Assembly (NCBI RefSeq): GCF_009729075.1
Contig: NZ_VTGY01000001.1
Coordinates: 1 to 64,000, forward strand
Direction of reading: 5' to 3'
Length of the DNA stretch: 64,000 bases
Origin: Mycolicibacterium sp. CBMA 226
GTDB lineage: Bacteria > Actinomycetota > Actinomycetes > Mycobacteriales > Mycobacteriaceae
How positions within the stretch are numbered: the first letter of the stretch is position 1; each line of letters starts with the position of its first letter. The position numbers and the translations under genes were made by a program. This document shows, piece after piece, positions 9,333-19,849 of the stretch. Under the pieces are notes generated by a model. The model was given only the letters and a program-made list of their open reading frames with translations, did not search any database and was not told where the DNA came from.

Positions 9333-9692
9333 ATGAGCGCTGTGGTGTCCCGGGTGGCGGGCTGGTTTCGTCTGATCGCGATGGCTGAGGCCTTCAGCTG
9401 GATCGGTCTGCTGACCGGCATGTACTTCAAGTACCTCGGCACGCCCCGAACCGAGATCGGTGTGCACATCTTCGGCATGGTCCACGGCGTGGTGTTCCTG
9501 GCGTTCCTGGCCACCGGACTGGTCGTCGGCCGGGCGGCGCGCTGGTCACTGGTCACCTGGGTGTCGGCGGCGCTGGCGAGCATCGTGCCGCTGGCCAGCG
9601 TGATCTTCCTGCGCTGGGCCGAACGGAACGGTGCGCTGGCCGTCAGCGCTGCTGCGGCCGAGGGCGAACCGGAGACTTCAGCCGTCGCGTGA
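9333..9692 (+). CDS. DUF3817 integral membrane protein
   Basis: A 119-residue protein with three or four transmembrane helices (about 10-30, 45-65, 70-90 and 90-105). The motif VHIFGMVHGVVFLAFL places two histidines in a helix, typical of DUF3817 (YdzA-like) proteins. Function is unknown. A second DUF3817 gene is present at 31547-31885. The downstream thioredoxin-fold gene begins 13 bases after its stop, so the two are probably co-transcribed. Confidence 0.82.
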   Translation: MSAVVSRVAGWFRLIAMAEAFSWIGLLTGMYFKYLGTPRTEIGVHIFGMVHGVVFLAFLATGLVVGRAARWSLVTWVSAALASIVPLASVIFLRWAERNGALAVSAAAAEGEPETSAVA

Positions 9693-9705
9693 CAGACTGG
9701 ACAGC

Positions 9706-10593
9706 GTGACTCGTCCGCGTCCTATCGGTCCCGCGCTGGCTGGCGCGGTGGACCTCTCCGCACTCAAGAACCGTCCCGCCGAAGGTGCTGCCGCTGCCGG
9801 TGGCGCGCCCGGTGGTGTCGAGATCACCGAGGCCAATCTCGAAGCCGAGGTGCTGATCCGCTCCGGTGAGGTGCCGGTCGTCGTGCTGCTGTGGTCGCCG
9901 CGTAGCGACTCGAGTGTCCAGCTGGGGCAGACCCTGTCCGAGCTGGCCGCCGAGGACGGCGGCAAGTGGTCGTTCGGCACGGTGAACGTCGACACCGCAC
10001 CGCGGATTGCCCAGATGTTCGGCATTCAGGGCGTCCCGACAGTTGTTGCGCTGGCCGGGGGACAGCCCATCACGAGCTTCGAGGGTGGCCAGCCGGCTGA
10101 TCAGCTGCGCCGTTGGGTGGACTCGCTGCTGCAGGCGACTGCCGGCAAGCTCGGTGGCGGTGCCGGGGCCGAGGAGGAGCAGGTCGATCCTGCGCTCGCC
10201 CAGGCCCGCGAGTTCCTCGACAGTGGCGATTTCGACGGCGCCTTGGCGGCGTATCAGGCGATCCTCGACGCCGACCCGGCACACGTCGAGGCCAAAGGCG
10301 CCGTGCAGCAGATCGCGTTCCTGCAGCGTGCGTCGGCGCAGCGTCCCGAGGCTGTGCGGCTCGCCGATGCCTCGCCCGACGACATCGACCTGGCCTTCGC
10401 GGCCGCCGATGTGCAGCTCTTCCAGCGTGATGTCGAGGGTGCCTTCAATCGGCTCATTGCGCTCATCAAGAAGACCTCGGGCGACGACCGGACCCGCGTG
10501 CGTACGCGGCTCATCGAGTTGTTCGACTTGTTCGACCCGGCCGACCCCGAGGTCATCGCTGGTCGCCGCAACCTCGCCAACGCCCTGTACTGA
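9706..10593 (+). CDS. YbbN-type thioredoxin-fold co-chaperone (no CxxC)
   Basis: A 295-residue protein with an Ala/Gly-rich N-terminus, a thioredoxin fold (about 37-145) and a TPR-like C-terminal region (about 160-295, with EFLDSGDFDGALAAYQAIL). Where thioredoxins have WCxxC this protein has W63-S-P-R-S67, so it cannot do disulfide exchange. That fits the YbbN/CnoX family, which holds unfolded clients. The start GTG 9706 was chosen by comparison with the Rv1324-type N-terminus (TRPRPIGPALAGAVDLS). It follows the DUF3817 gene and ends at a strong hairpin shared with glgB. Confidence 0.9.
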   Translation: MTRPRPIGPALAGAVDLSALKNRPAEGAAAAGGAPGGVEITEANLEAEVLIRSGEVPVVVLLWSPRSDSSVQLGQTLSELAAEDGGKWSFGTVNVDTAPRIAQMFGIQGVPTVVALAGGQPITSFEGGQPADQLRRWVDSLLQATAGKLGGGAGAEEEQVDPALAQAREFLDSGDFDGALAAYQAILDADPAHVEAKGAVQQIAFLQRASAQRPEAVRLADASPDDIDLAFAAADVQLFQRDVEGAFNRLIALIKKTSGDDRTRVRTRLIELFDLFDPADPEVIAGRRNLANALY

Positions 10594-10601
10594 CCTCTGC
10601 C

Positions 10602-10706
10602 GAGCTGGGGGCACCTCCCGCTTGCGGGGGAACGTGAAAACCCCTGAAAAGGCGGGGTTTTGGGGGTTTTCACGTCTGCTCGCACGCAGGAGGTGCCCCC
10701 GACTCG
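10602..10706. terminator. Long nested inverted repeat between convergent genes
   Basis: An approximately 105-bp imperfect palindrome. The outer arms gggggcacctcc (10607-10618) and ggaggtgccccc (10689-10700) are perfect, and the inner arms acgtgaaaacccc (10632-10644) and ggggttttcacgt (10663-10675) are perfect. A small hairpin, cccgcttgcggg (10617-10628), sits between. It lies between the convergent thioredoxin-fold and glgB genes and probably ends transcription in both directions. Its size is larger than an ordinary terminator and suggests a dispersed repeat family. Confidence 0.75.
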
Positions 10707-10720
10707 CGAGCGGCGAGAAC

Positions 10721-12895
10721 TCAGGCAGGCTTGAGCCACAGGGCAGACAGCGGCGGGAGTACCAGGACCGCGGAGGCGGGACGGCCGTGCCAGGGCTCGG
10801 CGGTGGCCTCGACTGCTCCCATGTTGCCGGCGCCCGCCCCGTTGTAGGCCGTGGCGTCGGTGTTGAGCAGCTCGTGCCAGGTTCCGGTGTGCGGCAGGCC
10901 CAGTCGGTAGTGCGAGTGCTCACTGCCGGAGAAGTTGAACACGCAGGCGATGGACGAGCCGTCGTCACCGAACCGCAGGAAACTCAGCACGTTGTTGTTC
11001 GAGTCGTTGGCGTCGATCCACGAGTAGCCCTCGGGGCTGGTGTCGCGGGACCACAGTGCGCGGGTGTCGCGGTAGATGCCGTTGATGTCGCGGACCAGTT
11101 GCTGCACGCCGCTGGAGAAGCTGTGCTCGCCGAGCTGGAACCAGTCCAGCCCGCGCTCCTCGGACCACTCGGCACGCTGGGCGAATTCCTGTCCCATGAA
11201 CAGCAATTGCTTGCCGGGGTGCGCCCATTGGTACGCCAGCAGCTGACGTAGACCGGCGGCTTTGGCGTGGTCGTCGCCGGGCATGCGGGTCCACAGTGTG
11301 CCCTTGCCGTGCACCACTTCGTCGTGACTGATCGGCAGCACGTAGTTCTCGCTGAACGCGTACAGCATCGAGAAGGTCATCTCGTGGTGGTGGTAGCTGC
11401 GATGCACTGGATCGTGGCTGATGTAGTCCAGGGTGTCGTTCATCCACCCCATGTTCCACTTCATCGAAAAGCCAAGGCCACCAAGGCTTGTCGGGCGGGT
11501 GACGCCGGGCCATGAGGTCGACTCCTCGGCGACCGTGACGATCCCGGGGACGAGCTTGTGGACGGTCGCGTTCATCTCCTGCAGGAACTGCACCGCCTCG
11601 AGGTTCTCCCGGCCGCCGTAGATATTGGGCGTCCAACCGCCTTCGGGGCGAGAGTAGTCGAGATACAGCATGGAGGCGACGGCGTCGACGCGGAGGCCGT
11701 CGACGTGGAACTCCTCCAGCCAGAACAGCGCGTTGGCCACCAGGAAGTTGCGGACCTCGTTGCGGCCGAAGTCGAAAACGTAGGTGCCCCAGTCGAGTTG
11801 CTCGCCGCGTCGGGGGTCGGCGTGCTCGTACAGCGGCGTGCCGTCGAAGCGGCCCAGCGCCCATGCGTCCTTGGGGAAGTGGGCGGGCACCCAGTCGACG
11901 ATGACGCCGATGCCGGCCTGGTGCAGCGCGTCGACGAGGTACCGGAAGTCGTCGGGTGTGCCGAGTCGCGAGGTCGGCGCGTAGTACGACGTCACCTGGT
12001 AGCCCCACGAACCGCCGAACGGGTGCTCGGCCACGGGGAGCAACTCGACGTGCGTGAATCCTTGCGCCACCACGTATTCGGTGAGTTCGACGGCAAGTTC
12101 CCGGTAGCTGAGTCCGGGGCGCCACGACATCAGATGCACTTCGTAGGTGCTCATGGGCTCGAACACGGGATTGCGCTCGGCGCGCGCGGTCATCCAGGCA
12201 TCGTCGTGCCAGACATAGTCGCTGACAAAGGTTTTCGACCCGGTGAGCGGTGGCACCTCGGTGGCGAAAGCCATCGGGTCGGCGCGGTCGCTGACGGAGC
12301 CATCGGCGGTGCGGATGCGGAACTTGTAGAGGCTGCCGGCTTCGAATCCCGGCCAGAACAGCTCCCACACCCCGGACGAGCCCAGTGCCCGCATCGGGGC
12401 CTCGCTGCCGTCCCAATGGTTGAAGTTGCCGATCAGGTTGACGCCCTTGGCGTTCGGTGCCCACACGGCGAACGAGAAGCCGTCGACCACGCCGTCCGGT
12501 GTGGTGAACGACCGGGGTTGTGCCCCAAGGATTTCCCACAACCGTTCGTGCCGGCCCTCGGCCAGCAGGTGCAGGTCCATGTCGCCGAGTGTCGGCAGGA
12601 AGCGGTAGGGGTCGGCCGTGGTGTACACCACGTCGCCCGGGTACTCGACCTCGAAGCGGTAGTCGGCGAGCTTGTTGAACGGCAGCTCGACGGCGAACAC
12701 GCCGTCCTCGATGGCCTCCATGGGATAGCGCTTCTTGCCGATGAGCGCCGTGACGCCGGTGGCGTGCGGACGCAGCGCCCGGATGACGGTGCGCTTGCCG
12801 TACTCATGTGCACCCAGGATGGAATGCGGGTCGTGGTGTTCGCCGGCCAGCAGGCGTGCCAGCTCGGCGGCGGGTGGGCGGAGGTGACTGGTCAC
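10721..12895 (-). CDS. glgB: 1,4-alpha-glucan branching enzyme
   Basis: A 724-residue GH13 enzyme that makes alpha-1,6 branches in glycogen and, with GlgE, in the mycobacterial glucan. It has an N-terminal CBM48-type domain (about 105-200) and a catalytic barrel. The nucleophile Asp lies in [17 protein letters not shown] and the acid Glu in [12 protein letters not shown]. The GTG at 12895 overlaps the glgE stop (GTGA) and has Shine-Dalgarno ggagg six bases upstream, inside the end of glgE. The glgE-glgB operon is convergent with the thioredoxin-fold gene and matches Rv1327c-Rv1326c. Confidence 0.96.
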   Translation of the reverse strand: MTSHLRPPAAELARLLAGEHHDPHSILGAHEYGKRTVIRALRPHATGVTALIGKKRYPMEAIEDGVFAVELPFNKLADYRFEVEYPGDVVYTTADPYRFLPTLGDMDLHLLAEGRHERLWEILGAQPRSFTTPDGVVDGFSFAVWAPNAKGVNLIGNFNHWDGSEAPMRALGSSGVWELFWPGFEAGSLYKFRIRTADGSVSDRADPMAFATEVPPLTGSKTFVSDYVWHDDAWMTARAERNPVFEPMSTYEVHLMSWRPGLSYRELAVELTEYVVAQGFTHVELLPVAEHPFGGSWGYQVTSYYAPTSRLGTPDDFRYLVDALHQAGIGVIVDWVPAHFPKDAWALGRFDGTPLYEHADPRRGEQLDWGTYVFDFGRNEVRNFLVANALFWLEEFHVDGLRVDAVASMLYLDYSRPEGGWTPNIYGGRENLEAVQFLQEMNATVHKLVPGIVTVAEESTSWPGVTRPTSLGGLGFSMKWNMGWMNDTLDYISHDPVHRSYHHHEMTFSMLYAFSENYVLPISHDEVVHGKGTLWTRMPGDDHAKAAGLRQLLAYQWAHPGKQLLFMGQEFAQRAEWSEERGLDWFQLGEHSFSSGVQQLVRDINGIYRDTRALWSRDTSPEGYSWIDANDSNNNVLSFLRFGDDGSSIACVFNFSGSEHSHYRLGLPHTGTWHELLNTDATAYNGAGAGNMGAVEATAEPWHGRPASAVLVLPPLSALWLKPA

Positions 12896-14958
12896 GGTTG
12901 CCTCCGAAGGAGAATCAGCCGCTTGTCGTACGGTATCTGCGGCATGTTCATTATGTGGGCCACTGCCTTGCCCGGATCCAGTCGCACGTAATTCGATGCG
13001 CCCCATTGGTATTCCTCACCGGTGATCTCGTCGCGTACCCAGAACCGGTCATGGTCCTCCATGCCGAGTGCGCCCATGTCCAGCCACAGTGTTGCCTGCT
13101 CGGGGCCGAATGCGTTGAGCGTCAACACCACGAGGACGGTGTCGCCGGTAACCGGGTCGAACTTGCTGTACGCCAACAACGAGTCGTTGTCGACGTGATG
13201 GAACTTGATGGTCCGCAATTGGCTGAGTGCCGGATGCACTCGGCGGATCTCGTTGAGCCGGGTCAGCAACGGCTCCAGGGATCGCCCGCTATCCAGGGCG
13301 GACTCGAAATCCCTTGGCCGCAGCTGGTACTTCTCGGAGTCCAGGTACTCCTCGCTGCCCTCACGGACGGCGACATGCTCGAACAGTTCGTAGCCGGAGT
13401 ACACGCCCCATGACGAACTCAGCGTGGCGGCCAGCACCGCCCGGATCGCGAACATGCCTGGGCCGCAATGCTGCAGGCTGGCATGCAGGATGTCGGGAGT
13501 GTTGACGAACAAGTTGGGCCGGTAGAAATCGGCGTACTCGGCGATCTGCTGACCGAATTCGGTGATCTCCCACTTGAAGTTACGCCAGGTGAAGTAGGTG
13601 TACGACTGCGTGAAGCCGAGTTTCGCGAGCCCGTACAGACGCGCCGGGCGGGTGAATGCCTCGGACAGGAAGAGGACGTCGGGATCGATGTTCTTGGCCT
13701 GGGCGATCAGCCAGGCCCAGAAGTTCGCCGGTTTGGTGTGCGGATTGTCGACGCGGAAGATCTTGACGCCGTGCGACATCCAGAACCGGACCACCCGCAG
13801 CACCTCGTCGTACAACCCGGCCGGATCGTTGTCGAAGTTCAGCGGATAGATGTCCTGGTACTTCTTCGGCGGATTCTCCGCATACGCGATGGTGCCGTCG
13901 GGCAGCACCGTGAACCACTCCGGGTGCTCCTTGGCCCAGGGGTGGTCGGGCGCGCATTGCAGCGCCAGATCGAGCGCCACCTCCAGGCCGTTGTCGCGCG
14001 CGGCCGCGACCATGTCGTCGAACTCGGCGATGGTGCCCAGATCCGGGTGCACCGCGTCGTGGCCGCCCTCGTCACTGCCGATGGCCCAGGGGGAGCCGAC
14101 GTCACCGGGGGCCGCGGTCACGTTGTTGTTCGGGCCCTTGCGGTGCACCTTGCCGATCGGGTGTACCGGCGGCAGGTACAGGACGTCGAAACCCATTGCG
14201 GCAACGCGCGGAATGGCCTTGGCCGTCGTGGAAAACGTGCCGTGCACAGGCTGTCCATCGGCGTCCCAGCCGCCGGTCGACCGGGGGAAGAGCTCGTACC
14301 AGGCGCTGAACCGCGCGCGTGGGCGGTCGACCCAGACGCCGTATTGCTCGCCGCGCGTGATCAATTCGCGCAGCGGGTACTTGCGCAGCAGATCGGTCAC
14401 GTCCTGCGCCAGGGCTGCCCCCGCGCGGATGAACGGGTCGCCCGATTCCCGCAGCCGCCGCGCGGCAGCGAGCAGTGGGGTGCGGTCGTCCTGGGGGACG
14501 GCCGTGGCGGCGCGCTCCAGCAGCGTCGCACCGACCAGCAGGTCGTTGGACAGTTCGGCTTCACTCTGGCCCGCCTCGAGCTTGACGGTGATGGCGTGGC
14601 GCCACGTCGCGATCGGGTCGCCCCAGCCGTCGACCCGGAAGGTCCACAACCCGACCGCATCGGGGGTGAACTGGCCGTGGAACACATCTGGCGTGACGCC
14701 CGGCGCCATCGGCAGGCGGGTCGGCTTGATCTTGGCGCGCGGCGGCGCCGGCACCGGCGTTGCACCGGGCGGGGTTTCAGCGAGCTGGGGGTAGACGGGG
14801 CCGTGGTAGCGCACCACCAGCGTTGCGGCGACAGCGTCGTGGCCTTCGCGCCAGACGGTCGCGCTGATCGGAACCACTTCACCAACCACGGCCTTGGCGG
14901 GGTATCGGCCCGCGGACACCACTGGTGCGACGTCGTCGATCTCGATGCGACCGGCCAC
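12892..14958 (-). CDS. glgE: Alpha-1,4-glucan:maltose-1-phosphate maltosyltransferase
   Basis: A 688-residue GH13_3 enzyme that elongates alpha-1,4-glucan with maltose 1-phosphate made from trehalose; this pathway is essential in M. tuberculosis because the phosphate donor is toxic when it builds up. The nucleophile Asp lies in [11 protein letters not shown] and the acid Glu in [17 protein letters not shown]. The N-terminal Ig-like domain begins [20 protein letters not shown]. Start GTG 14958 is eight bases after the aaggag sequence (14967-14972); the GTG at 14967 lies inside that Shine-Dalgarno. It is first in the glgE-glgB operon and divergent from glgP. Confidence 0.95.
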   Translation of the reverse strand: MAGRIEIDDVAPVVSAGRYPAKAVVGEVVPISATVWREGHDAVAATLVVRYHGPVYPQLAETPPGATPVPAPPRAKIKPTRLPMAPGVTPDVFHGQFTPDAVGLWTFRVDGWGDPIATWRHAITVKLEAGQSEAELSNDLLVGATLLERAATAVPQDDRTPLLAAARRLRESGDPFIRAGAALAQDVTDLLRKYPLRELITRGEQYGVWVDRPRARFSAWYELFPRSTGGWDADGQPVHGTFSTTAKAIPRVAAMGFDVLYLPPVHPIGKVHRKGPNNNVTAAPGDVGSPWAIGSDEGGHDAVHPDLGTIAEFDDMVAAARDNGLEVALDLALQCAPDHPWAKEHPEWFTVLPDGTIAYAENPPKKYQDIYPLNFDNDPAGLYDEVLRVVRFWMSHGVKIFRVDNPHTKPANFWAWLIAQAKNIDPDVLFLSEAFTRPARLYGLAKLGFTQSYTYFTWRNFKWEITEFGQQIAEYADFYRPNLFVNTPDILHASLQHCGPGMFAIRAVLAATLSSSWGVYSGYELFEHVAVREGSEEYLDSEKYQLRPRDFESALDSGRSLEPLLTRLNEIRRVHPALSQLRTIKFHHVDNDSLLAYSKFDPVTGDTVLVVLTLNAFGPEQATLWLDMGALGMEDHDRFWVRDEITGEEYQWGASNYVRLDPGKAVAHIMNMPQIPYDKRLILLRRQP

Positions 14959-15141
14959 CCAAACCACTCCTTACTCGGGCAGATGCCACTACGGACCGTA
15001 GCGGCCATAGGGCCCGCCCGTGCTCTGATACCCACCGTAGTAGTCGATGACACCACATGGGCGGTGACCAGTTGGTTGGGCAGCTGGACTGCCGCACAAC
15101 TGACCCTGCACGAGTAAAAATTGTCAGTAAGGTTCTCTTGT

Positions 15142-17760
15142 GTGAAAGCCCTCCGTCGTTTCACCGTCCGCGCCCACCTGCCCGAACGCCTCGCTGCGCT
15201 GGAGCGGCTGTCCATCAACCTGCGCTGGTCCTGGCACACGCCCACTCAGGAGCTGTTCGCGGAGATCGACCCGGCGTTGTGGGAACAGGTCGGCGCCGAC
15301 CCGGTTGCGTTGCTCGGTGCGGTCAGCCCCGCGCGGCTGGACGAACTGGCGGCCGACGACGATTTCGTCGGCCGAGTCAACCACCGGGCCGCAGATCTGG
15401 ACAGTTATCTGAGCCGGCCGTTGTGGTACCAGGAGCAGGTCGACCTCGCGGAGGAGGGCGGCCCCGCGATGCCGAAGGGCATCGCCTACTTCTCCATGGA
15501 GTTCGGCGTCGCGGAGGTCCTGCCGAACTATTCGGGCGGTCTGGGCATCCTGGCGGGCGACCACCTCAAGTCGGCGTCGGACCTCGGCCTGCCGCTGATC
15601 GCCGTGGGGTTGTACTACCGGTCCGGCTATTTCAAGCAGTCGCTGACGGCCGACGGCTGGCAGAGTGAGAACTATCCGTCGTTCGATCCGCAGGGCCTGC
15701 CGCTGCGGCTGCTGACGGGCGCGGACGGTCAGCCGACACTGGTGTCACTGAACCTGCCGGAATCGCAGGTGCTGCGGGCACGGGTCTGGGTGGCGCAGGT
15801 CGGACGAGTTCCGTTGCTGCTGCTCGACTCTGACATCCCCGAGAACGACCATGAGCTGCGTTCGGTGACCGACCGGCTCTACGGCGGTGACCAGGAACAC
15901 CGGATCAAGCAGGAGCTGCTGGCCGGTATCGGTGGCATCCGCGCCATCCGCGCGTTCACCGCGATCGAGGGCATCAAGGCGCCCGAGGTCTACCACATGA
16001 ACGAGGGTCACGCGGGGTTCCTTGGTGTGGAGCGCATCCGGGAGTACATCAGTGGCTCCGGGCTGGACTTCGAGACCGCGTTGACGGTGGTCCGGTCGTC
16101 GACGGTCTTCACGACCCACACTCCGGTGCCGGCCGGCATCGACCGGTTCCCGGTGGAGATGGTGCGGCGCTACTTCGACGACACCGTCGCCGCGCCGCTG
16201 CTGCCCGAGGTGCCGCTGTACCGTGTCGTCGCCTTCGGCGCCGAGGACGATCCGGACAAATTCAACATGGCGCACATGGGTTTACGGCTCGCGCAGCGGG
16301 CCAATGGCGTGTCGCTGCTGCACGGCCGGGTCAGTCGCGGCATGTTCAACGAACTGTGGCCGGGCTTCGACCAAGCCGAAGTGCCCATCGGGTCCATCAC
16401 CAACGGCGTGCACGCGCCGACCTGGGCGGCCCCGAAATGGCTTGAGTTGGGCCGCGAGCTCGTCGGCGTCGAGGGGATGACGGCCGTCGACCAGGCCGCC
16501 GGGGAACCCGAGCTGTGGCAGCGCCTGCACGACGTGGACCCCGGTCACCTGTGGTGGATTCGGTCTCAGTTGCGTGAGCTGCTCATCGCCGATGTGCGGG
16601 CGCGGCTACGTCGCTCGTGGCTCGAGCGCGGCGCGACAGAGGCCGAATTAGGCTGGATTGCAAACGCTTTCGATCCTTCGGTACTGACCATCGGGTTCGC
16701 CCGGCGCGTGCCGACCTACAAGCGGTTGACGTTGATGCTGCGTGATCCGGAGCGGCTGGAACAACTGCTGCTCGATGAGTCGCGGCCGGTGCAGCTGATC
16801 GTGGCAGGCAAGTCGCATCCGGCTGACGACGGCGGCAAGGCCCTGATCCAGCAGGTCGTGAAGTTCGCCGACCGGCCCGAGGTGCGCCACCGGATCGCCT
16901 TCCTGCCGGACTACGACATGTCGATGGCCCGCTTGCTGTACTGGGGCTGCGATGTGTGGCTCAACAACCCACTGCGCCCGCTGGAGGCGTGTGGCACGTC
17001 GGGTATGAAGAGCGCGCTCAATGGTGGGCTGAACCTCTCCATCCGTGACGGCTGGTGGGACGAGTGGTACGACGGCGAAAACGGTTGGGAAATCCCGACG
17101 GCCGACGGCGTCACCGACGAGGCGCGGCGTGACGACCTCGAGGCTGCGGCGCTATACGACCTGATGGAGCACTCGGTGGCGCCGAAGTTCTACGAGCGCA
17201 ACGAGCACGGCGTCCCGATGCGGTGGGTGGAGATGGTGCGGCACACGCTGCAGTCCCTGGGGCCGAAGGTGCTGGCCTCGCGCATGGTGCGCGACTACAC
17301 CGAGAAGTATTACGGCCCTGCGGCGCAGTCGTTCCGGCGCACGGTGGAGCCCATTGACGGCGTGCCGTTCGGTGCGGCCCGCTCGCTGGCGGCCTACCGA
17401 CAGCGAGTGACGGAGGCGTGGCCGAAGATTCAGATCACCGACGTGGACAGCTACGGACTGCCCGACACGCCGCTGCTGGGTTCGGAGCTGTCACTGACCG
17501 CCAACGTGCTGTTGGCGGGTCTGCGCACGGATGAGGTTGTGGTGCAGGCGGTTCTGGGACGGGTCGACTCCGGTGACCAGTTGGTGGACCCGGTGACGGT
17601 GCCGATGGCACACACCGGTTCCGGTGAGGGCGGCGTCGAGGTGTTCTCGGCGACCACGCCGCTGCCGGTGGCCGGCCCCGTCGGGTACACCGTGCGGGTA
17701 TTGCCGCACAACGCATTACTGGCCGCGGACAACGAGCTTGGGCTGGTCACGCTGGCGTGA
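15142..17760 (+). CDS. glgP: Glycogen/maltodextrin phosphorylase
   Basis: An 872-residue GT35-type phosphorylase of the short-loop actinobacterial form that releases glucose 1-phosphate from alpha-1,4-glucans. The family region FSMEFGVAEVLPNYSGGLGILAGDHLKSASDLG lies at about residues 115-150. The PLP-binding Lys is expected in the segment ACGTSGMKSALNGGLNLS (about 617-635). The N-terminal DUF3417 segment (RFTVRAHLPERLAALERLSINLRWSWHTPTQEL) is typical. Start GTG 15142 gives the standard N-terminus. It is divergent from glgE and overlaps the next gene by GTGA. Matches Rv1328. Confidence 0.95.
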   Translation: MKALRRFTVRAHLPERLAALERLSINLRWSWHTPTQELFAEIDPALWEQVGADPVALLGAVSPARLDELAADDDFVGRVNHRAADLDSYLSRPLWYQEQVDLAEEGGPAMPKGIAYFSMEFGVAEVLPNYSGGLGILAGDHLKSASDLGLPLIAVGLYYRSGYFKQSLTADGWQSENYPSFDPQGLPLRLLTGADGQPTLVSLNLPESQVLRARVWVAQVGRVPLLLLDSDIPENDHELRSVTDRLYGGDQEHRIKQELLAGIGGIRAIRAFTAIEGIKAPEVYHMNEGHAGFLGVERIREYISGSGLDFETALTVVRSSTVFTTHTPVPAGIDRFPVEMVRRYFDDTVAAPLLPEVPLYRVVAFGAEDDPDKFNMAHMGLRLAQRANGVSLLHGRVSRGMFNELWPGFDQAEVPIGSITNGVHAPTWAAPKWLELGRELVGVEGMTAVDQAAGEPELWQRLHDVDPGHLWWIRSQLRELLIADVRARLRRSWLERGATEAELGWIANAFDPSVLTIGFARRVPTYKRLTLMLRDPERLEQLLLDESRPVQLIVAGKSHPADDGGKALIQQVVKFADRPEVRHRIAFLPDYDMSMARLLYWGCDVWLNNPLRPLEACGTSGMKSALNGGLNLSIRDGWWDEWYDGENGWEIPTADGVTDEARRDDLEAAALYDLMEHSVAPKFYERNEHGVPMRWVEMVRHTLQSLGPKVLASRMVRDYTEKYYGPAAQSFRRTVEPIDGVPFGAARSLAAYRQRVTEAWPKIQITDVDSYGLPDTPLLGSELSLTANVLLAGLRTDEVVVQAVLGRVDSGDQLVDPVTVPMAHTGSGEGGVEVFSATTPLPVAGPVGYTVRVLPHNALLAADNELGLVTLA

Positions 17761-18602
17761 GCGCACTGACTGTTGCGGTCGATGGTGGACCGTACGCGCT
17801 GGCGGCCGGTCCGGATGGTGCGATGTGGGTGACGTTGGTGTCGGCGGGTTCGGTGGCCCGGATCGACGCGCGTGGTGAGGTGCGGCTGTTCGAGGTCGGC
17901 GCCGACAGCCGGCCGATGCAGATCTGTGCGGGGCCGGACGGCGCCGTGTGGTTCACCTGCGCCGGCACGGACCGGTTGGGCCGGATCACCGGTGACGGTG
18001 CGCTGACATTCATCGAATTGGATTCGGGCAGTGCGCCGTACGGCATCGCCGTCGGGCCCGACGATGCGGTGTGGTTCACCGCGATGGACGCCGGGACTGT
18101 TGGTCGTGTCGGCGCCGACGGCGTGGCGGAGGTGGTTGCCGTGCCACGCGGGATGCCATCGATGATCACCGCCGGAGGTGACGGCGCGCTGTGGTTCACA
18201 CTGAATCAGAAGTCCGCCGTCGGACGACTGACCGTCGCCGGCAAGCTGTCGATCCGCCCGACGCCGACACCGTCCGCGGGGCCGGTCGGCATCTGCGCGA
18301 CTCACGATGATGCGGTGTGGTTCACCGCAATTGGCGCCGACAAGCTGGGTCGCATCCCGCTGAACGACGCCATCCAGGAACTCGATCTGCCGGGCAAGCC
18401 GCACGCCGTGATCGCCGACGCGGCCGACGGCGTGTGGGTGAGTCTGTGGGGCGCAGACGGAATCGCGCGGGTTACCGCCGACGGCGAGGTCTCGACGTTC
18501 GACCTGCCGCCGGGCAGCGAACCGCACGGACTGGCTGTCGATCGTGATGGCGCGCTCTGGGTGGCACTGGAATCCGGATTCGTGGTGCGGCTGCCGGTGT
18601 AG
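17757..18602 (+). CDS. Beta-propeller protein of the virginiamycin B lyase (Vgb) type
   Basis: A 281-residue protein with about six repeats of the type GPDGAVWFT...GRI, spaced about 42 residues apart (e.g. near residues 18, 59, 101, 144, 186 and 229), which fits a six- or seven-bladed propeller. Known Vgb lyases open streptogramin B lactones, but most family members in environmental actinobacteria have no proven substrate. Its GTG overlaps the glgP stop (GTGA), so it is translationally coupled to glycogen phosphorylase, an unexpected partner. No signal peptide is visible, so a cytoplasmic role is likely. Confidence 0.85.
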   Translation: MSALTVAVDGGPYALAAGPDGAMWVTLVSAGSVARIDARGEVRLFEVGADSRPMQICAGPDGAVWFTCAGTDRLGRITGDGALTFIELDSGSAPYGIAVGPDDAVWFTAMDAGTVGRVGADGVAEVVAVPRGMPSMITAGGDGALWFTLNQKSAVGRLTVAGKLSIRPTPTPSAGPVGICATHDDAVWFTAIGADKLGRIPLNDAIQELDLPGKPHAVIADAADGVWVSLWGADGIARVTADGEVSTFDLPPGSEPHGLAVDRDGALWVALESGFVVRLPV

Positions 18603-18607
18603 GCGGC

Positions 18608-19822
18608 CTAGGCCGGCACCGGCCGGATGGTGCGGTCGAAGTCGATGTGGTGCCCTTGCAACCACATCATCGAGCGGCCACCGTCTTTTGCGGCCTGCCG
18701 AAACACCACCGGCAGCATCAGGTCACGAACGAACCGGCCCACCGGGCCCGCGGCCTTTCGGTTGGCCGACCGGTGCCCGCGGCGGACGATCTTCTCGACG
18801 CGATGCCGCCGCAACGACTCGAACGTCGTGAATGCCGTTGGGATGTCGGAACAGTCGCGTAGGCACTGCGCGAGAATCACGGCGTCTTCGACGGACATCG
18901 ATGCGCCCTGGCCCGCCGATGGTGCGGCGGCATGGGCGGCGTCGCCGATGATGATCTGGTTGCGGTGGTTGTGCCACCGCTTCACGACCGGCAGGTCGTA
19001 CGTGGCCCATCCGACCATCGGGCCGGGCGCGGCGTCGATGATGTCGTGGGCCGGGCCGACATCGCCGGACATCAACTGGTGCAGCCAGTTTCGCCAATTG
19101 GCGTCGGTCATGTCGGACACCGCGCCGCGTTCGGGCTCGCGGGCCATCGGCGGGTTGGCGAACCAGACGGTGCCGCCGTCGGGGGCGGGAAACCAGGCGA
19201 AAAAGCAGCGGGTACCGAACTGCATCCGGAATTCCCGCGGCGGTACGTCCACGGTGAAGTCGGGGATGTAGCCGCCGACGTTGAGCACCGGCACATAACG
19301 GGGAGCTCGTGCGTCGGGGTCGATCACGCGGCGCACCGCGGAGTGGACGCCGTCGCAGCCGATCAACAGATCACCTCTGGCGCTGCTGCCGTCGGCGAAC
19401 TGAGCCTGCACGGTGCCGTCGGAAGACGTTGTCGCCGAGATGAATTCCTTTCCGTAGTGGTATCGGGCGCCGCGTGCGGTGGCCAGGGTGTTGAGTTCGC
19501 GGTAGAGGTCGGCGCGACGCATCATGACCGACAGTTGGCCGTCCGGGCGCTGTGCGGCCATCGGGATGCGGCCCAATTCTTTGCCATTGCCAGTTATGAA
19601 GCTGATGGTGTCGTTCGGGTAACCCACGTTTTCGAATGGGCCGGCCGCGTCGACGGCACGCAATGCGTCCATGCCGTTGGCCTGAAAGTTGAGCCATGCC
19701 CCGCGCAGGTCGGCACCGGACGGCGACCGTTCGTAGATGTGGGTATCGATACCCACGCGCTGTAGCGCGATCGCCAGGACCGGGCCGGCCACCCCGGCGC
19801 CGATGATGAGTGCTTCGGTCAT
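18608..19822 (-). CDS. FAD-dependent aromatic-ring monooxygenase (PHBH family)
   Basis: A 404-residue flavoprotein. The N-terminal dinucleotide-binding site is ALIIGAGVAGPVLAIALQRVG (residues about 4-24). The middle motif DLLIGCDGVHSAVRR matches the DG fingerprint, and the C-terminal GDAAHAAAPSAGQGASMSVEDA binds the FAD ribityl chain. The substrate is unknown; a hydrophobic or aromatic compound or an antibiotic is likely. It is divergent from a MarR-type regulator with palindromic sites between the two genes, so it is probably the main target of that regulator. Confidence 0.9.
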   Translation of the reverse strand: MTEALIIGAGVAGPVLAIALQRVGIDTHIYERSPSGADLRGAWLNFQANGMDALRAVDAAGPFENVGYPNDTISFITGNGKELGRIPMAAQRPDGQLSVMMRRADLYRELNTLATARGARYHYGKEFISATTSSDGTVQAQFADGSSARGDLLIGCDGVHSAVRRVIDPDARAPRYVPVLNVGGYIPDFTVDVPPREFRMQFGTRCFFAWFPAPDGGTVWFANPPMAREPERGAVSDMTDANWRNWLHQLMSGDVGPAHDIIDAAPGPMVGWATYDLPVVKRWHNHRNQIIIGDAAHAAAPSAGQGASMSVEDAVILAQCLRDCSDIPTAFTTFESLRRHRVEKIVRRGHRSANRKAAGPVGRFVRDLMLPVVFRQAAKDGGRSMMWLQGHHIDFDRTIRPVPA

Positions 19823-19849
19823 GCGTGCCCCTCGGTTTTCCGCCAGATC

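Noticed and set aside
11558..12991. 477-codon open frame opposite glgB
   Set aside because: It is the antisense shadow of glgB, with a composition dominated by Val, Gly, Arg and His and no recognisable motif.
13468..15117. Long open frame (549 codons) on the + strand opposite glgE
   Set aside because: It is antisense to a clearly identified enzyme gene, shows no domain, and is explained by high-GC codon bias that removes stop codons from the opposite strand.
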